Shown here one piece after another: positions 9,480-18,940 of a stretch of 64,000 nt of DNA. The stretch is from JACKOB01 sp024234575 (lineage in GTDB: Bacteria > Pseudomonadota > Gammaproteobacteria > Pseudomonadales > Oleiphilaceae), in NCBI GenBank assembly GCA_051208035.1, contig JBPJFZ010000001.1:124001-188000 (forward strand), given 5' to 3'. A program made the translations under genes and the position numbers. Each line of letters opens with the position of its first letter. Within the stretch, counting starts at the first letter, position 1. Below the pieces are notes generated by a model. The model was given only the letters and a program-made list of their open reading frames with translations, searched no databases and was not told the origin of the DNA.

Positions 9480-12400
9480 TCACCCAAACTGTGCCTGTTG
9501 CACCATTTGCCACTGCTTATCAATGCGCTTCTCGGAAACCGTCATTTTCGTGCCAAGCTGCTGGGCAAACCAACTCACGCGGAATTCTTCCAGCATCCAG
9601 CGATAGGTCACAAGCTCTGGATTAGTTCTACCTTTTTTTCGGTTGCTTTGTGCGGTTGATGCATATTGATCCCACCAGTTTTTGATCAGCAAAGAAAACA
9701 TGCGCTCTCTTGCCATATCCCTTGGCATTTTCTCTAACCTGATACTGACGGCTTCTAGATAACGGGGGAATTCTGCAAGCCAGTACGCTGGCGTATCAAC
9801 CATGAAACCCGGAAAAACTAATTGATCTAGCTGAGACTTTACTTCCGCCATGTAGGCGGCTAATTGCAAATTGATGTTTTTCTTTTTCAATCGTTTCATC
9901 GAGTCATGCCAGTGTTTAAAAATGGCATAAATCAACTCATCGAAAGCAACAGCCGCATCAAACAAAGTCGCGCGATGGCGTTCTATTGTCTCTTCAAATT
10001 CCCGTTTATTGCGGGGCAACTGATCACTTAAAAAATGGTTTTTAACCAACGCTAATAGAAAGTCGTCTTCCAGTTGCGCCGCCTTACCGACTGGCGCATA
10101 AAGCAGGGCCGTTTGTTTAATATTTTTTAAGGTCCGCTTTATGTGTTCAAGTTGCGTTTGCAACCGAAACGAGATAAGTCGGGCTACCCCCTTGATTGAT
10201 TGCTCTGCAGCAAAGGGTTTATCCGTTGAAACAGACATGGACACATGCGAGCGTTCATCCTGTAAAAACGGATACATCTGCACATCCATCCCCATCTGAT
10301 TACTGATTACTGCCTCAGGTAACGATGCAAATGACCAGTCGGTTAAGTTTTTAATGGACCACTCTGTCGCCGCTGTTTCTATCGCCGCCTGCTGCAGATC
10401 TTCGTCGCCAAACTTCTCAAGAATCTCATCAAGGTTTCTACTCTCGAAGAGGGTTTCCTGCTTTTCGTTTACCACGCGCACATTCATTTTTAAATGCGCG
10501 TCGACCTTTTCTGCGTCCCACACTTCAAGAGGAATTCTTATGCCACTTAGATAATAGAGCTGCTGCGAAATCTGCGGAATTAAGGCACCATTGCTCTGTG
10601 TTAATTTTGGCAATATTTTCTCGACATAGGCTGGCACCGGTACAAAATTTTTGCGGTATTGCTTGGGTAGAGCCTTAATCAGCTGTGTACACTTCTCTTT
10701 AACGAGTCCGGGAACCAGCCAGTCAACACTCTCGGCTGATATTTGTTTAAGTGCCGCCAGCGGCGTGATAAGCGTTACACCATCATCCGCCTGACCTGGG
10801 GCAAAGTGATAATCTAACCGGTAGCGAATCGTACCTAATTCCAACCTGGGCGGAAAAAGCGTTTCGTCGTACTCGATAGAGGCATCACGCATTACATCTT
10901 CAGGCCGCATGACCATGGCATCCAACTGCTGCGGCGTTAGAGACTTCCACCAGGTTTCAAAGTGCGTGCGGCTGACAATCCCCTCAGGTATTCTTGCATC
11001 GTAATAACTAAACAATGTTTCTTCATCAACCAGTAAATCCTTGCGACGAAACTTGTCTTCCATACCAACCACGTCGGCGATACGTTCCTGGTTTTTCGCA
11101 TAGAAAGGGCAACCGGTTTTGATCTCTCCATATACCAGGGCGTGCCTAATTAAAATTTCCCGGCATAACTTAGGATCAATCTTCGCGTAATTGACTTTTC
11201 GCTTGGGAATAATCGTTAGGCCATAGAGTTTAACTTCTTCATAGCCTGTTACTTGCCCGCGTTTTTCTTCCCAGTGGGGCTCGTAATGCTGATATTTAAC
11301 GACTTGACTGGCCAACGGCTCAATCCACTCGGGCTCGATTTTTGCCATCACCCGACCATATATTTTAGAAGTCTCTACCAGCTCGGCTGCAACAAGCCAC
11401 TTCGGTCCTTTCTTAAACAACGCCGAACCCGGAAATGGATAAAAGATTCGCCCCCTCGTGCCTCTGTAGGCATTGTTTTCGCTTTTTTCTCCGACATTTC
11501 CTAGCAGGCCAGACAACAAAGACTTGTGGATTTGCTCATACGAGGCGGCAGCGGTGTTCTCCTTTAACCCAAGCTGTTTGACAACAAGGTGCAATTGTCG
11601 GTGTATGTCACGCCATTCACGCATGCGCATATAGGATAAAAAGTTCTTCTGACAATACTTTCTTAACTGGCTGGTGGAAAGTTCTTGTCTTTGCACCTCA
11701 TAAATTTCCCAGAGGTTAACAAACGATATGAAATCTGACTCTTTGCTTACAAATTGCTGATGCGCCTGATCTGCAGCCTGTTGTTTATCTTGCGGCTTGT
11801 CTCGAGGGTCTTGCGATGCCAAGGCGCTGATGATGATTAACACTTCCCGCAGCGAGTTTTCACGGCCCGCCTCAATAACCATTCGCGCCAGCCTGGGGTC
11901 GGCGGGGATGTTCGATAATGTGCGACCTAGTTTTGTTAGCTGGCGACGACCGTCAACGGCACCCAGCTCTATTAAAAGCTTATAACCATCATTTACTAAA
12001 CGGCTGTCTGGTGGCTGCAAGAATGGAAATCGTCGGATATCACCCAACCGAAGCGCGGCCATTTGTAAAATGACCGATGCAAGATTGGTTCGAGTTATTT
12101 CCGGGTCAGTAAACTCGGGCCTGCCAAGGAAGTCATCTTCGGAGTACAAACGATAGCATGTGCCTTCTGCGACGCGCCCGCAACGTCCGGCACGTTGATT
12201 GGCACTGGCCTGTGATACGGCCTCTACGGGTAAGCGTTGTACTTTCGAGCGATAGCTGTAACGGCTTATTCTTGCTACACCCGTATCAATAACATAATGA
12301 ATACCGGGTACCGTAATCGAAGTTTCAGCAACGTTTGTAGACAACACAATACGCCTGCCGCGGTGGGGCTGAAAAATTCGATTTTGTTCATTGGCAGTAA

Positions 12401-13427
12401 GTCTGGCATACAAAGGTAAGACCTCCGTATGGGGCAAAGCCAAATCTTTTAGATATTTAGCGGCATCTCTGATTTCACGTTCGCCACTAAGAAAGACCAA
12501 CACATCGCCCAAGACGCTTGCTGAGCCTTTTTCGGTCGCAATAATTTCTTCAACAACCCGACCTATGGACTCGTATAGCGTGAGGTCTTCATCTTGCTCT
12601 GCGAGTGTATCGGCAGGACGATACTCAATCGCGACCGGGTAAGTACGGCCAGACACTGAAATAATCGGGGCTTTATTAAAAAACTCGGAAAACTTTTCAA
12701 CATCGATCGTTGCCGATGTAATCAGTAACTTAAGGTCAGGCCGTTTGGGTAGGAGGGTTCGTAGATAGCCTAGCAGAAAATCAATATTTAAACTGCGCTC
12801 ATGGGCTTCGTCAATAATGATGGTTTCATAGCGCCTTAAGTATGGGTCGTTCTTAATTTCGGCCAACAGTATGCCGTCCGTCATTACCTTAACCAAGGAA
12901 GCATCAGACACTAAATCAGTAAAACGCACCTGGTAACCAATCAGCTCACCAAGCTTGGTTTGACATTCTTCTGCAATACGCTGCGCAACCGACCTTGCCG
13001 CTAAACGTCTTGGTTGGGTATGACCGATAAGTCCACGAGCCCCTAGCCCCAATTGCATACAAATTTTAGGTAATTGGGTGGTTTTCCCCGAACCTGTTTC
13101 TCCAGCGATGACAACAACCTGATTGTGTTGAATCAGTTGTGCAATTTCGTTTGCCTTCTCTGCCACTGGCAAAGACTCTGGGAAGCTGATCTTTGGGATC
13201 AGCTTGAGACGCTGCTCGGTTTTTTCACATGAACGGTCAATTTCATTAAGCAATGCAGCGAGGGAGCCGTTGGATAAGCACGATGATTTCCCCGGGTTAT
13301 CTGCAGTAGTTGTCGCCTGTTTCTTGAAATAATTATTTATCAACTTATCCAGATTATATTGATCACGACTCTGGCAAGTTTTTATTTTTTTTCTAAGATT
13401 TTCACGAGAAACGCTGGCAATTTCCAT
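9480..13427 (-). CDS. hrpA: ATP-dependent RNA helicase HrpA (DEAH box)
   Basis: 1315 residues, the usual length for bacterial HrpA (about 1300). Walker A is GETGSGKTT (about 112-120), the DEAH box DEAHERSLNIDFLLGYL lies near 206, SAT is in ITSATID, and motif VI is QRAGRCGR. The C-terminal half contains the helicase-associated, OB-fold and DUF3418-type regions typical of HrpA. In E. coli HrpA acts on RNA and helps resolve stalled ribosomes or process fimbrial mRNA. It appears monocistronic. There is no good Shine-Dalgarno before the ATG, but upstream in-frame alternatives do not improve it. Confidence 0.93.
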   Translation of the reverse strand: MEIASVSRENLRKKIKTCQSRDQYNLDKLINNYFKKQATTTADNPGKSSCLSNGSLAALLNEIDRSCEKTEQRLKLIPKISFPESLPVAEKANEIAQLIQHNQVVVIAGETGSGKTTQLPKICMQLGLGARGLIGHTQPRRLAARSVAQRIAEECQTKLGELIGYQVRFTDLVSDASLVKVMTDGILLAEIKNDPYLRRYETIIIDEAHERSLNIDFLLGYLRTLLPKRPDLKLLITSATIDVEKFSEFFNKAPIISVSGRTYPVAIEYRPADTLAEQDEDLTLYESIGRVVEEIIATEKGSASVLGDVLVFLSGEREIRDAAKYLKDLALPHTEVLPLYARLTANEQNRIFQPHRGRRIVLSTNVAETSITVPGIHYVIDTGVARISRYSYRSKVQRLPVEAVSQASANQRAGRCGRVAEGTCYRLYSEDDFLGRPEFTDPEITRTNLASVILQMAALRLGDIRRFPFLQPPDSRLVNDGYKLLIELGAVDGRRQLTKLGRTLSNIPADPRLARMVIEAGRENSLREVLIIISALASQDPRDKPQDKQQAADQAHQQFVSKESDFISFVNLWEIYEVQRQELSTSQLRKYCQKNFLSYMRMREWRDIHRQLHLVVKQLGLKENTAAASYEQIHKSLLSGLLGNVGEKSENNAYRGTRGRIFYPFPGSALFKKGPKWLVAAELVETSKIYGRVMAKIEPEWIEPLASQVVKYQHYEPHWEEKRGQVTGYEEVKLYGLTIIPKRKVNYAKIDPKLCREILIRHALVYGEIKTGCPFYAKNQERIADVVGMEDKFRRKDLLVDEETLFSYYDARIPEGIVSRTHFETWWKSLTPQQLDAMVMRPEDVMRDASIEYDETLFPPRLELGTIRYRLDYHFAPGQADDGVTLITPLAALKQISAESVDWLVPGLVKEKCTQLIKALPKQYRKNFVPVPAYVEKILPKLTQSNGALIPQISQQLYYLSGIRIPLEVWDAEKVDAHLKMNVRVVNEKQETLFESRNLDEILEKFGDEDLQQAAIETAATEWSIKNLTDWSFASLPEAVISNQMGMDVQMYPFLQDERSHVSMSVSTDKPFAAEQSIKGVARLISFRLQTQLEHIKRTLKNIKQTALLYAPVGKAAQLEDDFLLALVKNHFLSDQLPRNKREFEETIERHRATLFDAAVAFDELIYAIFKHWHDSMKRLKKKNINLQLAAYMAEVKSQLDQLVFPGFMVDTPAYWLAEFPRYLEAVSIRLEKMPRDMARERMFSLLIKNWWDQYASTAQSNRKKGRTNPELVTYRWMLEEFRVSWFAQQLGTKMTVSEKRIDKQWQMVQQAQFG

Positions 13428-13475
13428 AGAGAGGCAATCTTGTTCCGTAGCTAAATAGAATCAGGTTTGTGGATT

Positions 13476-13503
13476 AAAAAAAAGGCGCTGAATACTCAGC
13501 GCC
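13476..13503 (-). terminator. Rho-independent terminator after fadD
   Basis: Read on the minus strand, an 8-bp perfect stem GGCGCTGA/TCAGCGCC with loop GTAT is followed by eight T residues. It lies 28 bp beyond the fadD stop codon and ahead of hrpA, so it separates the two transcription units. Confidence 0.85.
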
Positions 13504-13530
13504 CTGATTATAACGAAAGACGAGTGAAAA

Positions 13531-15228
13531 CTAAGCCTTTCCTGACTTTTTCATTTCTTCATCACGTAATTCACGGCGTAGAATTTTGCCAACGTTGGTT
13601 TTGGGCAGTTCCTCGCGGAATTCAATAGACTTGGGAACTTTATAGGCAGTCAAGCGCTCACGGCAAAACTCTTTCACATCTGACTCTTTTAGATTGGGGT
13701 TCGACCGCACTGCATAAACCTTCACGGCCTCACCACTTTTAAGATCCGGAATACCTACCGCCGCACACTCCACAACATCCGGATGGCTGGTAATAACATC
13801 TTCAATTTCATTGGGATAGACGTTAAACCCAGAGACAAGAATCATATCTTTTTTGCGATCTACAATGCGTACGTAGCCATCATCCTGAATAACTGCGACA
13901 TCACCTGTCATAATCCAGCCATCTGCATTGATGGTTTTCGCGGTTTCATCAGGACGCTGCCAGTAACCCTTCATCACCTGTGGACCTTTCACACAAAGCT
14001 CGCCTGGCTCGCCAAGAGGTAAATCCTTGCCATTATCATCAATATTTTTAATGAGCGTGGATGGAATCGGCAACCCGATCGTACCAATCTGAATGGCATT
14101 CATAGGGTTAATTGACACCACCGGCGATGTTTCAGTCATGCCATAACCTTCTGCGACGTCACATCCGGTTACCGTCTTCCACATCTTCGCCGTATCTGAA
14201 GTAAGCGCCATACCACCAGATGCGGTAATTTTAAGTGAGCTGAAATCAAGGTCCTGAAACTCTTCGTTATTACAGAGTGCAACGAAGAGTGTGTTTAAGC
14301 CCAGAAACGCCGTAAACTTCCAATTTTTAAGCTCTTTCACAAAACCGGGTATGTCTCTTGGATTGGGTATCAGGATACTGTGATTGCCCGTCTCAACCAT
14401 AATTCCACAATTAAGCGTAAACGAATAAATGTGGTACAGAGGTAAAGGCGCAATACAGATCTCCTGCCCTTCGCCTAATTTTGCTAGCAGTATAGGTTTA
14501 ACCTGCAACAAATTTGCTACAAGGTTAGCATGGGTAAGCATCGCACCTTTGGCGACACCCGTCGTGCCACCGGTATATTGCAGCACGGCAATATCTTCGG
14601 ACTTACACTCAACAGGTTTAAAGGTATAACGCGCACCTGATTTCATGGCTTTGGTAAAGGGTACAGCATTAGGAATGCTGTAGGCTGGAACCATTTTTTT
14701 AATGTGTTTAACAGCGGCATTCATAATGGTGCGTTTAATCGGCGCATGCATGTCTGCTAATTCAGTGACGATAACATGCTCTACCCCAGTGTGTGGCAAA
14801 ACTTCTTGGGCAATGCTTGCCATGTTGGCCAGCACGACCAAGGCTTTTGCACCCGAATCATTAAACTGGTGCTCAAGTTCGCGGGCCGTATAAAGCGGGT
14901 TTGTATTTACGACAATAAGTCCGGCACGCATCGCGCCAAATACTACCACCGGATACTGCGTGAGGTTTGGTAATTGAATGGCGATTCGATCACCCGGCTT
15001 AAGGCTGGTTTTATTCTGCAAATATGCTGCAAAGTCTTTAGAGAGTTTGTCTAACTCAGCATAAGTAATTGTCACACCAATACTGGTAAATGCAGGCTTT
15101 GACGCAAATCGGCGGCAAGACTTCTCAAAAACATCAACAATCGTCTTATATGCCGACGTGTCCACTTCTGCAGGCACACCTGCTGGATATTTATCTCGAA
15201 AAAAATTTCTGATTTCCGATTCGGACAT
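13531..15228 (-). CDS. fadD: Long-chain-fatty-acid--CoA ligase
   Basis: Acyl-adenylate-forming enzyme that activates free fatty acids to acyl-CoA for beta-oxidation, usually at the inner face of the membrane. From the chosen ATG it has 565 residues, matching E. coli FadD (561). The AMP-binding P-loop motif YTGGTTGVAKGAMLTH, the GYGMTETSP motif and the C-terminal hinge and lysine region (VGKILRRELRDE) are all present. The start chosen has GGGAGAG 6 nt upstream; a second ATG five codons earlier also has a possible ribosome site, and the open frame extends to 15351 without support. It ends at a strong terminator. It shares a region with a lipase, a ketosynthase and an R-specific hydratase. Confidence 0.93.
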   Translation of the reverse strand: MSESEIRNFFRDKYPAGVPAEVDTSAYKTIVDVFEKSCRRFASKPAFTSIGVTITYAELDKLSKDFAAYLQNKTSLKPGDRIAIQLPNLTQYPVVVFGAMRAGLIVVNTNPLYTARELEHQFNDSGAKALVVLANMASIAQEVLPHTGVEHVIVTELADMHAPIKRTIMNAAVKHIKKMVPAYSIPNAVPFTKAMKSGARYTFKPVECKSEDIAVLQYTGGTTGVAKGAMLTHANLVANLLQVKPILLAKLGEGQEICIAPLPLYHIYSFTLNCGIMVETGNHSILIPNPRDIPGFVKELKNWKFTAFLGLNTLFVALCNNEEFQDLDFSSLKITASGGMALTSDTAKMWKTVTGCDVAEGYGMTETSPVVSINPMNAIQIGTIGLPIPSTLIKNIDDNGKDLPLGEPGELCVKGPQVMKGYWQRPDETAKTINADGWIMTGDVAVIQDDGYVRIVDRKKDMILVSGFNVYPNEIEDVITSHPDVVECAAVGIPDLKSGEAVKVYAVRSNPNLKESDVKEFCRERLTAYKVPKSIEFREELPKTNVGKILRRELRDEEMKKSGKA

Positions 15229-15776
15229 TAATGCCTCTCCCATACTCTGCCTCTTTTTACTTAAAATGGTTATCTGAAACTGCTGTTTTTTGATTTCGTC
15301 TAATGTGACCAATGTGGAAAGAAGTTCCACCAGCAAGCATTCTTGATGCACTTGGCGAATAACGACACAACTGACAACGCTCTGGCAAAAACACTCTTGT
15401 AAACGTTAGTAGTGTGCCCTTTCTTGCTCGTATTTTCTTGCCGTAATAGTACATCAATCGTTTAAAAAATTCTTATGCGTCAAAATAATACTTCTTTTTC
15501 GTCTTTTTACACACCCATTAACAGCCCAATTGCAGTATGACGACGCTAAACATCTCAGAATACCTCAGGTCATTTACATTCTTATCCGCATGTTAGCTGG
15601 TATTTTTGATCAATTTGTTTAATTATCACGTTCGCAATTGTGAAATCTTTATCGGAATATTCGACTACGAACATATATATTCACATTTGAAAATGACTGA
15701 CGTGCATTACATTGGCTCTACAAATAGACAATGCTGCCCCAGACGCTCGATTCACTTCAACTGGTATCGATAATTC
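15229..15776. other. Divergent intergenic region between fadD and the lipase gene
   Basis: 548 bp, AT-rich. The fadD-proximal 120 bp is open in the fadD frame but shows no coding character and no second start with a good ribosome site. The region must hold both promoters. A possible minus-strand -35-like TTGATG lies near 15453-15458 but its -10 is weak. I looked for a FadR or PsrA-type palindrome and found none that is convincing. No RNA gene is seen. Confidence 0.5.
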
Positions 15777-16703
15777 ATGAAGGAAAACACATTTACCCTG
15801 GTTGCTGAAGATCATCACCATATCTTTGTTCGGCATTGGCAACCCGCTGCAAAAATTAAAATTAAAGGCGTCATCCATATTTCACATGGCATGGCAGAGC
15901 ATTCAGAGCGATATGCAGCCACAGCACGGGCACTCAACCAAAAGGGATTTCTTGTTTATGCCCATGATCATCGCGGCCATGGCCATAGCGCCTCAGGTAT
16001 CCTGGGACATTACGCTGACAACGACGGCTGGCAAAAAGTGGTGAGTGATTTCAGCATAGTGCAAAAACACATTATTTCTGAACATCCAGATTTACCCAAA
16101 TTTTTGCTCGGTCACAGCATGGGTAGCTTTATTACCATGGCATATCTTAGACACCCGGTAAGCCACTTGAATGGCGTCATTATCTCGGGATCGAACTTCG
16201 ATCACCCAGCTAAATACCGGGCACTAAAACCTATAATTAGAGCAGAGATTGTGCGTCAAGGAGCTACCGGCAGAAGCCCTGTGCTGGAGTTCCTAACCTT
16301 TGGCTCGTTTAATAAACCTTTTGACCCACCGCGAACAAAGTTCGACTGGTTAAGCAAAGATCCAACCGAAGTTGATAAGTACATTGCAGACCCTCTGTCG
16401 GGCTTCTTCTGCACAAATAAGTTGTGGGAAGATCTTGTTCAGGGGCTTATTAGCATATCTACCAAAGCAAGTTTCGATGCCATCGAACACAAGTTACCGA
16501 TTTATTTTTTCGCAGGTGACACCGATCCGGTTGGCCAGTACGGTAAGGGAGTTGGTATGTTAGCACAACGCTTTATCGCCTCCTCACATCATGATGTCAG
16601 CCTCAGACTTTACCCTGGCGGGCGCCATGAAATGTTGAATGAGACGAATTCCAGCGAGGTTATCAGTGACATTGTCGCCTGGTTAAATCACCGCCTCGAC
16701 TGA
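15777..16703 (+). CDS. Alpha/beta hydrolase, monoacylglycerol lipase / lysophospholipase-like
   Basis: 308-residue protein of the Hydrolase_4 (serine aminopeptidase S33, PldB/MGL) family. HGMAEHSERY (about 37-46) supplies the oxyanion HG motif, the nucleophile elbow is GHSMGS (Ser about 114), and Asp in AGDTDPVG and His in GGRHEM complete the triad. The HGxAEH signature and DHRGHGHS are typical of monoacylglycerol lipases and lysophospholipases. No signal peptide is present, so it is probably intracellular. It is divergent from fadD, which would use the released fatty acid. The exact substrate is not decided by sequence. Confidence 0.83.
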   Translation: MKENTFTLVAEDHHHIFVRHWQPAAKIKIKGVIHISHGMAEHSERYAATARALNQKGFLVYAHDHRGHGHSASGILGHYADNDGWQKVVSDFSIVQKHIISEHPDLPKFLLGHSMGSFITMAYLRHPVSHLNGVIISGSNFDHPAKYRALKPIIRAEIVRQGATGRSPVLEFLTFGSFNKPFDPPRTKFDWLSKDPTEVDKYIADPLSGFFCTNKLWEDLVQGLISISTKASFDAIEHKLPIYFFAGDTDPVGQYGKGVGMLAQRFIASSHHDVSLRLYPGGRHEMLNETNSSEVISDIVAWLNHRLD

Positions 16704-16895
16704 AGCTTTTCTTTATGCAAGCGTAACTGAAATAAATAACCCTGTTTTGTGTGCTTGTAATTAAAGATGTGATACAAAGCTAATTGTACAGACGGTTACA
16801 GTAAAGAAGTTGTAACTATCTAATATTACGATATTTTAAGCAGTATATTTTTACTTCGGGTGGATCAATTACGCACCACTACATTGAGGGAAACG

Positions 16896-17375
16896 ATGGA
16901 AGCATTAGAAAATATCACTTACGACGAACTGCAAGTAGGCGACTCTGCAACTTATACGCGCACGCTGACAGAAAACGAACTGGTGCTGTTTGCAGCCGTT
17001 TCTGGCGATGTAAACCCTGTACATTTAGATAAAGAGTATGCCAGTAAAACCATGTTCAAAGAACGAATTGCACATGGAATGTGGTCAGGCGCGTTAATTT
17101 CCGCCGCTTTGGCAACGGTTATTCCCGGTCCTGGGACGATTTATCTTGAGCAGCAACTCAACTTTAAGCGCCCGGTAAAATTAGACGATACCTTAACAGT
17201 CACCTTAACTGTCGCCCGCAAAGAAGAACGCAACCGCGTTATTCTCAACTGCGAAGTCATTAATCAAAGAGGTGAACAGGTAGTAACGGGAGAGGCGAAG
17301 GTTATTGCTCCAACCGAAAAAATCACTTTAGAGAAACCAATACTGCCAAAAATCGTTATTGGCAGCATGCCTTAA
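16896..17375 (+). CDS. MaoC-type (R)-specific enoyl-CoA hydratase (PhaJ-like)
   Basis: 159-residue hotdog protein from the chosen ATG, which has GAGGG 5 nt upstream; a GTG 12 codons earlier has no ribosome site. The hydratase-2 motif is complete: FAAVSGDVNPVHLDKEYAS followed by RIAHGMWSGALISA. The Asp and His of that motif are the catalytic pair in (R)-hydratases. PhaJ-type enzymes turn beta-oxidation enoyl-CoA into (R)-3-hydroxyacyl-CoA for polyhydroxyalkanoate; others in the family feed fatty-acid shunts. No PHA synthase is in the window, so the pathway role is open. The length fits PhaJ (about 135-160). A bidirectional terminator follows. Confidence 0.82.
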   Translation: MEALENITYDELQVGDSATYTRTLTENELVLFAAVSGDVNPVHLDKEYASKTMFKERIAHGMWSGALISAALATVIPGPGTIYLEQQLNFKRPVKLDDTLTVTLTVARKEERNRVILNCEVINQRGEQVVTGEAKVIAPTEKITLEKPILPKIVIGSMP

Positions 17376-17384
17376 CTTTACACT

Positions 17385-17437
17385 AAAAAACCGCGCCTAA
17401 AGCCTCTCCAGAGGCATATTTAAAGCGCGGTTTTTTT
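17385..17437. terminator. Bidirectional terminator between the phaJ-like gene and the envelope-machine operon
   Basis: An outer stem AAAAAACCGCGC/GCGCGGTTTTTT encloses an inner GCCTCT/AGAGGC hairpin, with T tracts on both strands. It serves the plus-strand hydratase gene and the end of the minus-strand nine-gene operon. Confidence 0.85.
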
Positions 17438-17442
17438 GTTTA

Positions 17443-18435
17443 TCAGCTGGGTACAAAATCTAAAGAATAGCGAATAGTTGTTGTTTCGATCTCTTTTTTA
17501 CCGAAGTTTATCAACTTCACACGAGAAATAATTTTCGACTCAACGCCTTTATCGTTCAGGTCAGACGATATCACTTTACAATCAGACACTGCTCCCGAAG
17601 GCTCGATGGTCAACTCCAGTAACACTTTCCCTTGCAGGGCTGGATTTTTACGCAACGCCCGGTGATAAATCGAGTAAATCGACGATTTGTTCTTATCGAA
17701 TTCACGACGAATATCTTCAGCACTACGCGAACCACCTTTGCCACTGTTGGTATTACTGGCAATTAAAGCTTTATCTTCAGCTCTTTCTTGCAAAACAGTG
17801 GCCTGGCGATCTGCCAAGGCAACCGTTTCTGCTGCTACCGCAAGGCCAGACGTATCAATACCGCCGCTTCTTTTAGCCAACAATGACTTGTCAACTGCAG
17901 GGCCGCCAGTGGGTGCGATGGTTTTAGCAACTGCCGGTTTGGCGGTTTTATTTAACGCCGAAGTATCCAACGCAGCGCGCATATCTGCCAAATCATCTTG
18001 TAGTGCCAGTAACCCAGATTGCTGTGCCACCTTCCGAGCTTCATCAACCGTCTGTGCCTTTTTAATTTCGGGCTTTGGTTCTTTCTTGGGCTCAGGCTTC
18101 GGCTCGGGCTTGGGCTCTTCTTTTGGTTCTGGTTTTTTTTCTTCTGGCTTAGGCTCTTCCTTTTTTTCCTCAGGTTTTGGCTCTGGTTTTTTCTCTTCAA
18201 CCTTGGGAGGAATCTTCTTCTCGATGATCACTTTAGCCAAACTAGGCGGTGGCGTTTCGAGGGTTTTTCTGTCTATTTCTGGCAGATCATAAAAAGGTAC
18301 AATCACTGCAAGAGGCAAGAAAAGAAGAAAGACACAAACTAACGTCATCCATAGACGGCTACTCTCTTTGTTGTCATTTGACCATGGCAGCATCGACCCT
18401 GATACATTGGTTCTTGAAGGCGACAGACTACTCAT
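17443..18435 (-). CDS. TonB-like protein with AgmX/PglI-type C-terminal domain (envelope machine)
   Basis: 330 residues from the chosen start: AAGGAGG lies 6 nt before this ATG, and the ATG is 1 nt after the stop of the upstream ExbD gene. A single N-terminal transmembrane segment (WMTLVCVFLLFLPLAVIVPF, about 29-48) is followed by a long Lys/Glu/Pro-rich spacer (about 70-125, repeated EPKPE/EEKKPEP units) that could span the periplasm, and a C-terminal small alpha/beta domain (LQGKVLLELTIEPSGAVSDCKVISS) of the TonB/AgmX-PglI type. TonB-family proteins carry energy from an ExbB/ExbD motor to the outer membrane. Here it is the last gene of an operon with such a motor. It is not a classical TonB: the C-terminus matches the gliding-motility-type family better. 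Confidence 0.75.
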   Translation of the reverse strand: MSSLSPSRTNVSGSMLPWSNDNKESSRLWMTLVCVFLLFLPLAVIVPFYDLPEIDRKTLETPPPSLAKVIIEKKIPPKVEEKKPEPKPEEKKEEPKPEEKKPEPKEEPKPEPKPEPKKEPKPEIKKAQTVDEARKVAQQSGLLALQDDLADMRAALDTSALNKTAKPAVAKTIAPTGGPAVDKSLLAKRSGGIDTSGLAVAAETVALADRQATVLQERAEDKALIASNTNSGKGGSRSAEDIRREFDKNKSSIYSIYHRALRKNPALQGKVLLELTIEPSGAVSDCKVISSDLNDKGVESKIISRVKLINFGKKEIETTTIRYSLDFVPS

Positions 18436-18436
18436 G

Positions 18437-18940
18437 CTACGCCTCCTTCTTGCCGGCTTTACTGACAGCCAAAGAGATTTGTGTAAACTTGGCATCTACA
18501 CAGGTATTCATGATGACTTTTAATAACGAATAAGGAATATCCTTGTCTCCCATAATCGTTACCATTCCCCCTAGCCCTGAGGTCAGGTCAATCTCCACAC
18601 CCGAGCGGTTGCCCTGATAAATCAACTCATCTTTTAATCCTGGAACGATTTCCGCGCCTTCGACGATACTGCTAATGGCGGCGACTGCCCTGCCTTGCAC
18701 GATAATATCGGTATCGGTAACAGTGACTACCAGTGTTTCTCTTGGTTGTTGATCTGCAGACGAGACAGGTAATTTAATCTTCGACTCTTGCTGCAGCACC
18801 TTCACGTCTGAGGAGTTCACCATCAGGAAAAAAACCAGAATGGTGAAAATATCCATCAGTGAGACGAGGTTTAGACCGCCGGCTTTGTGCATGCGATGAT
18901 AGTGTCGCTTAATGCGTTGTGCGCGTCTTGACTCTTTCAT
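18437..18940 (-). CDS. ExbD/TolR family proton-channel subunit (second copy, with ion-binding Asp)
   Basis: 167 residues with one N-terminal transmembrane segment (LNLVSLMDIFTILVFFLMV, about 23-41) and a periplasmic domain. Asp about 30 sits exactly where ExbD Asp25 and TolR Asp23 bind the translocated proton. The ATG overlaps the stop of the preceding ExbD gene by 4 nt (ATGA) and the stop is 1 nt from the TonB-like start, so all three are probably co-translated. Likely partner of the MotA/TolQ protein in a 5:2-type motor, by analogy with ExbBD and TolQR. Confidence 0.82.
   Translation of the reverse strand: MKESRRAQRIKRHYHRMHKAGGLNLVSLMDIFTILVFFLMVNSSDVKVLQQESKIKLPVSSADQQPRETLVVTVTDTDIIVQGRAVAAISSIVEGAEIVPGLKDELIYQGNRSGVEIDLTSGLGGMVTIMGDKDIPYSLLKVIMNTCVDAKFTQISLAVSKAGKKEA

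Noticed and set aside
17687..18342. Two long plus-strand open frames, one with a Leu/Phe/Trp-rich apparent membrane protein
   Set aside because: Both are antisense to the Lys/Glu/Pro spacer of the TonB-like gene; the hydrophobic composition is a codon artefact.
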